A stretch of 7,509 nt of DNA, from positions 1-7,509 of the forward strand of contig JAOZRH010000100.1 in assembly GCA_029931905.1 (NCBI GenBank). The letters run 5' to 3'. Both the position numbers and the translations under genes were made by a program. Under the pieces are notes generated by a model that was given only the letters and a program-made list of their open reading frames with translations, had not been told where the DNA came from and did no database searches. Every line of letters starts with the position of its first letter. Positions within the stretch are counted from its first letter, which is position 1. The DNA is from Fidelibacterota bacterium. Lineage in GTDB: Bacteria; Fidelibacterota; Fidelibacteria; Fidelibacterales; Fidelibacteraceae. Positions 1 through 6,565 of this stretch are shown piece after piece.

Positions 1-2
1 AA

Positions 3-1184
3 CTCTACGAAACCTACTGCACGAGTATAGAGCTGAAAATAACAATGATGGACTCACTCAAAGAAAAAGAATACTCCATAAAGCGAAACGATTCAGTAAT
101 AGTAACTGGAACTATGACAGAAAACCAAATAATAATCACTGACGAAAATCTAGAACCGAACACACAATATTCTTACAAAGCTTATAGCAAAAATGATGAA
201 TCTGAAATAGTAACTACAACGACAATGGACACAACAAGCCACGACTTTACTTGGGAAATAGACACACTCGGAAACTATGGAAGCAGTATAAATGATGTAG
301 CGATAATTGACGAAAACAATATCTGGGTAGTAGGAGAAATAGTAACTGACACTGCAAATTACAACGCTGCTCACTGGAATGGTGAAATATGGGAGTTAAT
401 TCAGATTGAAAGACCTGTTGGTTTTGATGCTGTTTTTGCTTTTAATAAAAATGAAATTTGGTTCGCTGATGGTTGCTTTGTATATCTCTATAATGGAAAA
501 ACATTTACTAAAAAATGGGAATGTGACTGGCAAACTTATGGACCAGGACAAGCAAGTTCAATCTGGGGCAGTTCATCAGATAATATGTATTTTGTTGGAA
601 ATAATGGAAGTATAGTTCATTATGATGGAAGTAATTTCACAAAACTAGAAACGGGCTTAGAAATTGAAGGTGATTTTGTCGATATTGATGGAACAGCAGA
701 TGGCGAAAAAGTATTTGTTGTAATTTATCAATATTGGCGTGCTCCACATAAAATGGTAGTATTTCAAATTGAAGATGAAGAAATAGAAACACTTTTTTAT
801 AGTGATGATAATACAACTGATTACGGCGAATATAAAGGTCCGATAGCAGTAAAAGTAATTGATGATTACGCATATTTTAAAATATATGAAAATATCTGGA
901 GACATAACTGGAGAGATGGTAAAAATAAATTTACAAATATTGTTGATGATTGTTCAGGACATAAAGGAATGAAAAAATTAGCTGGCAATAATCATAACGA
1001 TTTATTTGGAATATCAAGCAAAGGTTGGTTTATGCATTATAATGGTAGTAGTTGGATTAGTGATTATTGGCTGGATCCTTATGATAACTATTTTAAGGAT
1101 TTTTCAGTAAAAAATAATCTTATTATAATGGTGGGCGAGACAAATAATCGACAAGGATTAATTGTCAAGGGGAAAAGAAATTAA
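3..1184 (+). CDS. Secreted FN3 plus beta-propeller-like repeat protein, 5' end missing
   Basis: The reading frame is open from the first bases of the window, so the Met codons at 45 and 48 are internal and the true start lies upstream. The first ~75 residues look like the end of a fibronectin type III module (LEPNTQYSYKAYSKN followed by VTTTTMDTTSHDF). The remaining ~310 residues contain spaced blade-like units of the form N/D-I/M-W/Y-F/V-V-G...H-Y/W-N/D-G-x-x-W/F, for example NIWVVGEI...AAHWNGEIW, NMYFVGNNGSIVHYDGSNF and DLFGISSKGWFMHYNGSSW, ending with IIMVGETNN just before the stop. This suggests a beta-propeller of about six or seven blades. Similar proteins recur as lipoprotein or secreted paralogs in environmental Bacteroidota and Ignavibacteria; this is recalled, not searched. 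A cell-surface or binding role is inference. No signal peptide can be seen because the N-terminus is outside the window. No catalytic motif is evident. Confidence 0.8.
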   Translation, partial: LYETYCTSIELKITMMDSLKEKEYSIKRNDSVIVTGTMTENQIIITDENLEPNTQYSYKAYSKNDESEIVTTTTMDTTSHDFTWEIDTLGNYGSSINDVAIIDENNIWVVGEIVTDTANYNAAHWNGEIWELIQIERPVGFDAVFAFNKNEIWFADGCFVYLYNGKTFTKKWECDWQTYGPGQASSIWGSSSDNMYFVGNNGSIVHYDGSNFTKLETGLEIEGDFVDIDGTADGEKVFVVIYQYWRAPHKMVVFQIEDEEIETLFYSDDNTTDYGEYKGPIAVKVIDDYAYFKIYENIWRHNWRDGKNKFTNIVDDCSGHKGMKKLAGNNHNDLFGISSKGWFMHYNGSSWISDYWLDPYDNYFKDFSVKNNLIIMVGETNNRQGLIVKGKRN

Positions 1185-1193
1185 TTTAACAAA

Positions 1194-1199
1194 AAGGAG
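1194..1199 (+). promoter_or_regulatory. Strong ribosome binding site (AAGGAG) before an orphan ATG
   Basis: AAGGAG lies six bases before the ATG at 1206. It is the best Shine-Dalgarno match in the window, stronger than those before the longer genes, yet the frame it serves stops after 20 codons. It suggests that a real gene start once stood here. Confidence 0.5.
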
Positions 1200-1205
1200 A
1201 AAAAA

Positions 1206-1268
1206 ATGAAAACTAAAACCAAAAACCTACCTCTGCGACTTTCCGCTTCTGCCTGTCCGACTATATAG
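1206..1268 (+). pseudogene. Orphan gene start: 20-codon frame cut short by repeat-like sequence
   Basis: An ATG with a strong ribosome binding site opens MKTKTKNLPLRLS..., a Lys-rich start of the kind found on signal peptides. The frame enters GC-rich sequence at about 1230 and ends at TAG (1266-1268), inside the hairpin. My reading is that the 5' end of a lipoprotein-type gene was left when repeat sequence inserted or the rest was deleted. Alternatives are a short leader peptide or a chance frame. It is too short to assign to a family. The next gene, a glycosyltransferase, is in a different setting and is not its continuation. Confidence 0.3.
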
Positions 1269-1276
1269 GCGGGCGG
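1253..1276. repeat. GC-rich imperfect hairpin in the intergenic region
   Basis: The arms 1253-1262 and 1267-1276 pair around a TATA loop (1263-1266), with one A/G mismatch and two G-T wobble pairs if read as RNA. By hand count, bases 1231-1290 are 32/60 G+C, far above the flanking genes. No T-run follows, so a classical intrinsic terminator on the + strand is unlikely. It could be part of a dispersed intergenic repeat element or a stability hairpin for the upstream transcript. Confidence 0.55.
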
Positions 1277-1292
1277 TAAAGAAAACAACGAA

Positions 1293-1319
1293 AATCCGTA
1301 TTATCCGTGAAATCCGTGT
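1293..1319. repeat. Three tandem 9-bp units carrying ATCCGT
   Basis: ATCCGT occurs at 1294, 1303 and 1312, exactly 9 bases apart, in the units AATCCGTAT, TATCCGTGA and AATCCGTGT. I recall near-identical 'ATCCGTG' strings from intergenic regions of other environmental bacterial genomes, so this is probably a copy of a dispersed repeat. That is memory, not a search. Its role is unknown. It lies 38 bases upstream of the glycosyltransferase start. Confidence 0.7.
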
Positions 1320-1356
1320 TCTAAACAAAGGAAAATAAATTAAAAAAAAATCTAAA

Positions 1357-2481
1357 ATGAAAATTGTTCACGCATCAATAACACATTCACCAAAAGACGA
1401 TAGAATATTGTTTCGTGAAGTTTTGAGTTTAAAAAAAGAATATAAAAATATTACAATTATTGGTGTAGGAAATGAATTAGAAATAAATGATTTTAAAGGA
1501 ATTAGATTAGTTTCCATTTTGAAAGGAAGTATATTTGAAATGGTAAAAAGTATTGAGACCGAAATTGAAAAAGAATCGCCTGATATTTTACATATTCACG
1601 ATCCATTTTTGTTGCCAATTGCTAACAAATTAAGAAAATCTAATGTCAAAATAATTTATGATGTTCACGAAAATCATTATTTAACATACAAATTGTTTTC
1701 TAATCGTGGAAAATTAGCAAAAAATTTAATTGCATTGATTATTAAAATTTCCGAAAAATATTATTCTAAAAAAATGGATTCGATAATTACTGTAACACCT
1801 GATTTATATGAATATTTTCGAAATTTAAACAGAAATACTTATGAAATACGAAACTATCCAAATGAAAATGTTTTTTTTGAAAATAAAAATGACAAATTGA
1901 TAAATGAAATCAAGAAATTCAAAGAAAATGATTTGTTGATGATTTATGTTGGACAAATTTCTATTAAAAGAAACTTAGCATTAGCTGTTTTAACAACGAA
2001 AATATTGAGAGAAAGAAATTATAAAATTAAATTTTTAGCAATTGGTTCTGGTGAATCAGAGGAGTTTAAATTTTATAAAAATTTTGCTGATAACAATAGC
2101 GATTTTTTTAAATTACTTCCAGCTATTCCTCATAATGAAATTCATAATGTTTTAAATATTAGCAATTTAGGTTGGTCGGTTTTACCTTATGAAGATAATT
2201 TTCTATTTGCATTTCCAAACAAAATATTTGAATATATGTCCGCTGGAATTCCATTTATTTCTTCTAAATTAAAGTATGTAAATGACATTGTTGAAGATAC
2301 AAAGGCTGGTGTTATTGTTGAAGAACTTTCGACAGATAATATTGTAAATATTGTTGATGATTTTATTGAAAATAAATTAAAATTTAAATTATATGGCGAA
2401 AATGGACGGAAATATTTCAAATCAACATATAATTGGAAAAGTCAAGAAAGCATTTTATTAAAAGTTTATAATTCGATATGA
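1357..2481 (+). CDS. Family 4-like (GT-B) glycosyltransferase
   Basis: The 374-residue protein has the usual two-domain GT-B layout. The N-terminal acceptor half opens with MKIVHASITHSPKDDRILF, the 'D-R-I' start of many GT4 enzymes, and contains DILHIHDPFLLP (about 76-87) and IIYDVHEN (99-106). The C-terminal donor half begins near LLMIYVGQISIKRN and carries FPNKIFEYMSAGIPF (286-300), the nucleotide-sugar binding segment. E292 matches the second Glu of the GT4 EX7E motif; the first Glu is absent (Phe), as in the 'FPxKxFEYM' branch. No signal peptide or clear membrane span is seen, so it is probably a cytoplasmic or membrane-associated enzyme acting in polysaccharide or glycolipid assembly. 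Donor and acceptor sugars cannot be told. An in-frame TAA upstream limits the start to 1357 or later. There is no close Shine-Dalgarno site. It sits 14 bases ahead of the NAD synthetase gene. Confidence 0.85.
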   Translation: MKIVHASITHSPKDDRILFREVLSLKKEYKNITIIGVGNELEINDFKGIRLVSILKGSIFEMVKSIETEIEKESPDILHIHDPFLLPIANKLRKSNVKIIYDVHENHYLTYKLFSNRGKLAKNLIALIIKISEKYYSKKMDSIITVTPDLYEYFRNLNRNTYEIRNYPNENVFFENKNDKLINEIKKFKENDLLMIYVGQISIKRNLALAVLTTKILRERNYKIKFLAIGSGESEEFKFYKNFADNNSDFFKLLPAIPHNEIHNVLNISNLGWSVLPYEDNFLFAFPNKIFEYMSAGIPFISSKLKYVNDIVEDTKAGVIVEELSTDNIVNIVDDFIENKLKFKLYGENGRKYFKSTYNWKSQESILLKVYNSI

Positions 2482-2484
2482 AAT

Positions 2485-2490
2485 AAGGAT
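2485..2490 (+). promoter_or_regulatory. Ribosome binding site deciding a TTG start
   Basis: AAGGAT lies five bases before the TTG at 2496. It supports this non-ATG start, because the encoded sequence KIAIAQKNFTVGDL matches the normal N-terminus of the family and there is no usable ATG at that place. Confidence 0.55.
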
Positions 2491-2495
2491 ATATT

Positions 2496-4109
2496 TTGAA
2501 AAATATAAAGATAGCAATTGCACAAAAAAATTTTACAGTTGGAGATTTGAAGAGTAATTTTGAAATAATTATTGATTCAATTAAAAAAGCAAAACAAAAT
2601 AGTGTAAAAATAGTGGCATTTCCAGAACTTGCATTAACTGGATATTTTCCAAAGGATTTATTACTAAACAGACAATTTATTGACGAAAATGAAAAATATT
2701 TAAATATGATTGTTAATAATTGTGATTCAATAACGGCATTGGTTGGATTTGTTCACAAAGATAAAAATAATATTTATAATTCTATTGCTGTAATTCAAGA
2801 TAAGAAAATCGTTAAAATAATTAAAAAACCAAATATTAATACATTTGAAAAAAGATATTTTACTCAACATAATAATATTGAAATTGTGGAACTAAAAATT
2901 GGAAAAAATAATGTAAAAATCGGTATTATGATTTCAGATGAATTTGAGAATTCAGAAAATAATGTTGATGTGACAAAAATACTTATGGAAAAGGGTGCAG
3001 AAGCGATATTTTGTTGTAGTGCTTCACCATATTTTATTAATAAATTGGATAATAAACGAAATATTATTATAAATATTAGCAAAAAATATAATGTACCAAT
3101 AATCTATACTAATTTGATTGGTGGACAAGATGATTTGATTTATGACGGCAATAGTTTTGCGATTGATGAAAATGGCGAAATTGTTACGATATGTAAAGCA
3201 AATAAAGAAGATATGAAATATTTTGAATTGGACAAAAAACAATCAAATCAAACATTTCCAAAAATAAATAAAATGGAAGAATTGTTCAATTCACTTGTTC
3301 TTGGAATTTCGGATTATTTTCGTAAAACAGGGTTTAAAGAGGCGATAATTGGATTAAGTGGTGGAATAGATTCGGCATTAGTCGCGGTTTTAGCATCTGA
3401 AGCGATTGGAGCTAAAAATGTTTATTGTTATGCGATGCCTTCGGAATTTAGCACAAATCATTCGATTACTGATGCTGAAAAATTAGCCAAAAATCTTGAT
3501 ATAAATTATAGCGAAATTCCAATTAAAAATGATTATAATAATTTGATGAATACATTAGCAAATGAATTTAAAGGAACTGAATTTGGACTTGCAGAGGAAA
3601 ATTTACAGGCGAGAATTAGGGGAATAATTTTAATGTCAATTGCGAATAAATATAATAGATTGGTTCTTGCAACTGGAAATAAAACAGAAGTATTTTTGGG
3701 ATATTTTACATTATATGGTGATTCAAATGGAGCATTAGCACCAATTTCTGATTTAAATAAAGTTGAAGTTTATGCTCTCTCAAATTATATTAATAAGAGA
3801 TTAGGGAAAGAAGTAATTCCACAAAATATTATTGATAAAAAACCATCGGCTGAATTAAAAGATGAACAATATGATCCGTTTGATTATGAAATTGTTGCTC
3901 CATTGGTAGATGAAATTGTAAATAATAATCCAACAAAAGATGAATTGTTAAAGATGAATTATGAATCTAATTTAATTGATAAAATATTCAAGTTAATAAG
4001 ATATTCAGAATATAAAAGAAGTCAACTCGTAACAGGATTAAAAGTTTCAAAAGCAATGGTTTGTAACAATAGAAAAATGCCAATTGTGAATGGATATAAT
4101 TTAGAATAA
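2496..4109 (+). CDS. nadE: NAD+ synthetase with degenerate glutaminase domain
   Basis: This is a 537-residue two-domain NadE, which amidates deamido-NAD+ to NAD+ in the cytoplasm with ATP. The length is normal for the glutamine-dependent type. Residues ~4-245 form a nitrilase-fold domain: IAIAQKNFTVGDL, FPELALTGY with the catalytic Glu at E44, SASPY (175-179) and NLIGGQDDLIYDGNSF (206-221). Where the family has ICED with the nucleophilic Cys, this protein reads ISDE, with Ser at 147 (codon TCA, 2934-2936). The usual KxxLPNYxVFDExRYF segment is eroded to KKPNINTFEKRYF (110-122), so the catalytic Lys cannot be placed with certainty. Residues ~260-537 form the synthetase domain and look intact: P-loop SGGIDS (288-293), ENLQARIRG, ATGNKTE, GYFTLYGDSNGALAPISDL and KPSAEL. 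The enzyme is probably active with free ammonia or an outside glutaminase; glutamine use in cis is doubtful. The TTG start is supported by AAGGAT upstream. Confidence 0.93.
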   Translation: MKNIKIAIAQKNFTVGDLKSNFEIIIDSIKKAKQNSVKIVAFPELALTGYFPKDLLLNRQFIDENEKYLNMIVNNCDSITALVGFVHKDKNNIYNSIAVIQDKKIVKIIKKPNINTFEKRYFTQHNNIEIVELKIGKNNVKIGIMISDEFENSENNVDVTKILMEKGAEAIFCCSASPYFINKLDNKRNIIINISKKYNVPIIYTNLIGGQDDLIYDGNSFAIDENGEIVTICKANKEDMKYFELDKKQSNQTFPKINKMEELFNSLVLGISDYFRKTGFKEAIIGLSGGIDSALVAVLASEAIGAKNVYCYAMPSEFSTNHSITDAEKLAKNLDINYSEIPIKNDYNNLMNTLANEFKGTEFGLAEENLQARIRGIILMSIANKYNRLVLATGNKTEVFLGYFTLYGDSNGALAPISDLNKVEVYALSNYINKRLGKEVIPQNIIDKKPSAELKDEQYDPFDYEIVAPLVDEIVNNNPTKDELLKMNYESNLIDKIFKLIRYSEYKRSQLVTGLKVSKAMVCNNRKMPIVNGYNLE

Positions 4110-4132
4110 ACTAAAAATAAGTGTTTTAACTA

Positions 4133-6298
4133 ATGGCGCCTAATAAAAATCAATCAATTTTTGAAAAGAATTTTAGAAAAGTGCCTGTTTTGATATTTTT
4201 AATATTTTTCATAATTGGAATTCTCATTGCTGATATTTTTGAAATAAATTTATTTGTACTTTTAATTATTTCATCAATTATTTTTGGTTTATCATTTTTT
4301 AAATTTATTAAACAACATGATTATATTTTTATATTAATTATTGTTGTTGCAGGAATGTTGCGATTAATAATTAGCGAAGAAATAATTTCAGAAAAGAGGA
4401 AAATAGTATCCATTTCTGATACGGTTACTGTTCAAATCACAAAAATGAATACAAATCCGTATTTTATTAAATCGTATAATTGTAATATATATTTTGATAA
4501 TAAATCCTTCAAATCAGTATTAAGATTAAAGAATAATAATAGAATTCTTGCAGTTGGAAAAGAATATATAATGACTAATTTAAAATCTGAATTGATAAAA
4601 CCACAAAATAATCCATTCATTTATGATTATAAAAGATTTATGGAAATCGAAGGAATTACTCATTCATCTGCTACAACAAAAAACTCACAAGTTCAAGAAA
4701 AACAAATATATAATCCAATATTATATTATTCGCAACAAATTAAACAAAATATTTCATCAAAAATAATATCAGTTTATGGTATAAAAAAGGGAAGTTTGAT
4801 AAATGGATTTTTTCTTGGGTTAAAAAAAGAAATACCGACTACATTATCAGATTCATTTAAAAATTTAGGAATTAGTCATTTACTTGCTGTTTCGGGTTTA
4901 CATGTCGGATTTATTGTATTATTATTTTATCAACTGTTTGTTTTTCTATCAATTCCAAAAAAGATTAGAATTATTTCAATGCTTTTTTTAATGATTGGTT
5001 ATTGTTATATCATAGGTTTTTCCGCATCAATTGTTAGAGCTTCATTAATGACCGGATTTTATCTTCTTTCTCCACTTTTTAATCGTAAAAATAATGCTTT
5101 GAATTCTGTGGCGATTGCTGGATTGATAATTTTACTTTGGAATCCGATGACATTTTTTAATGTTAGTTTTCAATTTTCATTTTCTGCTGTTTTGGGAATT
5201 ATTTTAATTTATTCACGATTGAAAAAAATAATAAAATTCCGACCTGATAATAAATTTATTGAATACATTTATAATTTAATTTTGGTTTCTTTTTGTGCCA
5301 CACTTGCAACTGCTCCATTAAGCATCTATTATTTCGGAGTTTTTAATACATTAGCAATATTCATAAATATCGTTTTTATTCCATTAACTTTTTTAGTTTT
5401 AAGTGCTATAATATTTACTTTACCTTTTTTATATTTTACAAAATTTCCTGCGATTTTTTTTATCAATGGATTAGATGCCATAATTTCGTTATTTCTTAAA
5501 ACATTACAAACAGCAAATAATTATTCATTTTGGACTGTTCATTTGTCGGAAAATAAAACAATAGTTATTGTTGGAATATTGTTAGTTATAATTATAATAT
5601 TATTTAAAAGAAGTAAATTTAGAAGATATTTAGTATCATTTTTAATTATTATCACGATTATTATTACTATTTGGAATAAGCAGGATGAAGTTATTATATT
5701 TTCTTTAAAAAGTGGAAAAAGTGTGTTAATAAAAAATGGAGAAAACTCTGTTTTGATAAATACAGGTGATAATTCATATTATAATAATGATTTTGAAATG
5801 ATAATTAAACCAATTATGGATAAACTCGCAATTAAAAAAATAACTGTTATTATGACAAAAATAAGTGGAGATCGTGCATATAATTTGGACAAAGTGTTTC
5901 ATAATTATAAAGTGAAAAACATTTATTCACCAGAAAAAATAAATTTCATTTCAGACGAAAAAGTTTCAATAATTAAAAAGGACTCAACTGTAAAAATAGG
6001 AAAATTAGAATATAATCTTGCTAAATCCACTTATTACGGAAAGGGATTATTAAATGTGTCCGTAAATTTGCATAATAAAAATTTATTAATTTATGAACAC
6101 AATTTGCCAAAGTTGAAAAATAATACAATAATTGTTTCGAATGCAAAAAAATTAGATTTAAAAGAGTTGCCGAAAAATTCTAAAATCATATTTGTTAATA
6201 AAAGAGGGAAATCGCAAAATGACAATGAATATAATTTGAATGGTGAAAAGGCAAAAAGATATAAATTAGTTGGTAAAAAATGGATAAGTATGTTTTAA
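4133..6298 (+). CDS. comEC: ComEC/Rec2 DNA-uptake channel with degenerate C-terminal domain
   Basis: This 721-residue multi-span inner-membrane protein matches the channel that carries single-stranded DNA into the cytoplasm during natural transformation. Hydrophobic spans lie at ~14-55 and ~62-80. A DUF4131-like soluble segment follows (~95-185). The Competence domain (~215-510) contains GFFLGLKKEIP, the signature HLLAVSGLHVGF (249-260), GFSASIVRASLM and NPMTFFNVSFQFSFSAVLGI. The C-terminal ~200 residues follow the outline of the metallo-beta-lactamase domain: FSLKSGKSVLI (523-533) in place of FLDVGQGDAxLI, and VLINTGDN in place of LIDTG. However, TKISGDRAYNL (575-585) stands where HxHxDH is expected, so the metal ligands are gone. 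The start at 4133 is fixed by an in-frame TAA just upstream (4127-4129); no Shine-Dalgarno site is seen. Other com genes are not in the window, so competence itself is inference. A gap of 23 bases separates it from nadE. Confidence 0.92.
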   Translation: MAPNKNQSIFEKNFRKVPVLIFLIFFIIGILIADIFEINLFVLLIISSIIFGLSFFKFIKQHDYIFILIIVVAGMLRLIISEEIISEKRKIVSISDTVTVQITKMNTNPYFIKSYNCNIYFDNKSFKSVLRLKNNNRILAVGKEYIMTNLKSELIKPQNNPFIYDYKRFMEIEGITHSSATTKNSQVQEKQIYNPILYYSQQIKQNISSKIISVYGIKKGSLINGFFLGLKKEIPTTLSDSFKNLGISHLLAVSGLHVGFIVLLFYQLFVFLSIPKKIRIISMLFLMIGYCYIIGFSASIVRASLMTGFYLLSPLFNRKNNALNSVAIAGLIILLWNPMTFFNVSFQFSFSAVLGIILIYSRLKKIIKFRPDNKFIEYIYNLILVSFCATLATAPLSIYYFGVFNTLAIFINIVFIPLTFLVLSAIIFTLPFLYFTKFPAIFFINGLDAIISLFLKTLQTANNYSFWTVHLSENKTIVIVGILLVIIIILFKRSKFRRYLVSFLIIITIIITIWNKQDEVIIFSLKSGKSVLIKNGENSVLINTGDNSYYNNDFEMIIKPIMDKLAIKKITVIMTKISGDRAYNLDKVFHNYKVKNIYSPEKINFISDEKVSIIKKDSTVKIGKLEYNLAKSTYYGKGLLNVSVNLHNKNLLIYEHNLPKLKNNTIIVSNAKKLDLKELPKNSKIIFVNKRGKSQNDNEYNLNGEKAKRYKLVGKKWISMF

Positions 6299-6370
6299 GT
6301 TTGATATTAATGATTTTTAATTTAAATTATTAGTGTTCAATAAGTGAAAAAATACTGAAAAATGAGATAA

Positions 6371-6565
6371 ATGGGAAAAGAGAGAGATAAAGAAATTAGA
6401 GAACTCGGTGGAATACCACTTAATGATTTGAATTTGAGTGATAAAAAGATATTACAATTAGCGAGAGATACTTATTGGAAAAGAGGCGAAGTTCCACCCG
6501 ATATTCAAAGAATAATAGATGAAATGGAATTACAAAAAGAAGTTTGTAGTAAAACAAATAAATAA
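6371..6565 (+). CDS. Small charged protein of unknown function (64 residues)
   Basis: I do not recognise this family. It reads as a soluble, charged, largely helical protein: MGKERDKEIRELGG, then an N-D-L-N-L-S-D turn, a helix around KKILQLARDTYWKRG, a break at EVPPD and a second helix IQRIIDEMELQKE. It has one Cys (residue 59) and no membrane span or signal peptide. An in-frame TAA (6368-6370) directly before the ATG fixes the start. Its TAA stop (6563-6565) abuts the ATG of the RNase HII gene with no base between, so translational coupling is likely. Codon use matches the neighbours, and the strict junction with a conserved gene argues that it is real. A role with RNase HII is only a guess from position. 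Confidence 0.6.
   Translation: MGKERDKEIRELGGIPLNDLNLSDKKILQLARDTYWKRGEVPPDIQRIIDEMELQKEVCSKTNK

Noticed and set aside
1253..1276. Intrinsic terminator for the propeller gene
   Set aside because: The hairpin is followed by TAAAGAAAAC, not a T-run, and contains a mismatch. It is reported as a repeat instead.
2286..2297. Possible reuse of the C-terminal glycosyltransferase segment as a separate small gene
   Set aside because: The frame is continuous with a complete GT-B protein, and no internal ribosome binding site or start supports a second product.
4135..4140. GGCGCC palindrome overlapping the comEC start codon
   Set aside because: It stands out in AT-rich DNA but is a single six-base site explained by the Met-Ala-Pro codons. 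No partner repeat was seen.
6318..6329. Perfect 12-bp palindrome TAATTTAAATTA between comEC and the small gene
   Set aside because: It is A/T only, forms a very weak stem with no loop, and is expected by chance in DNA of this composition. It is not convincing as a terminator or operator.
6299..6370. Promoter for the small gene and rnhB
   Set aside because: The gap is all A/T-rich, and candidate -10 or Bacteroidota -7 boxes could be drawn at many positions. None is distinctive enough to call.
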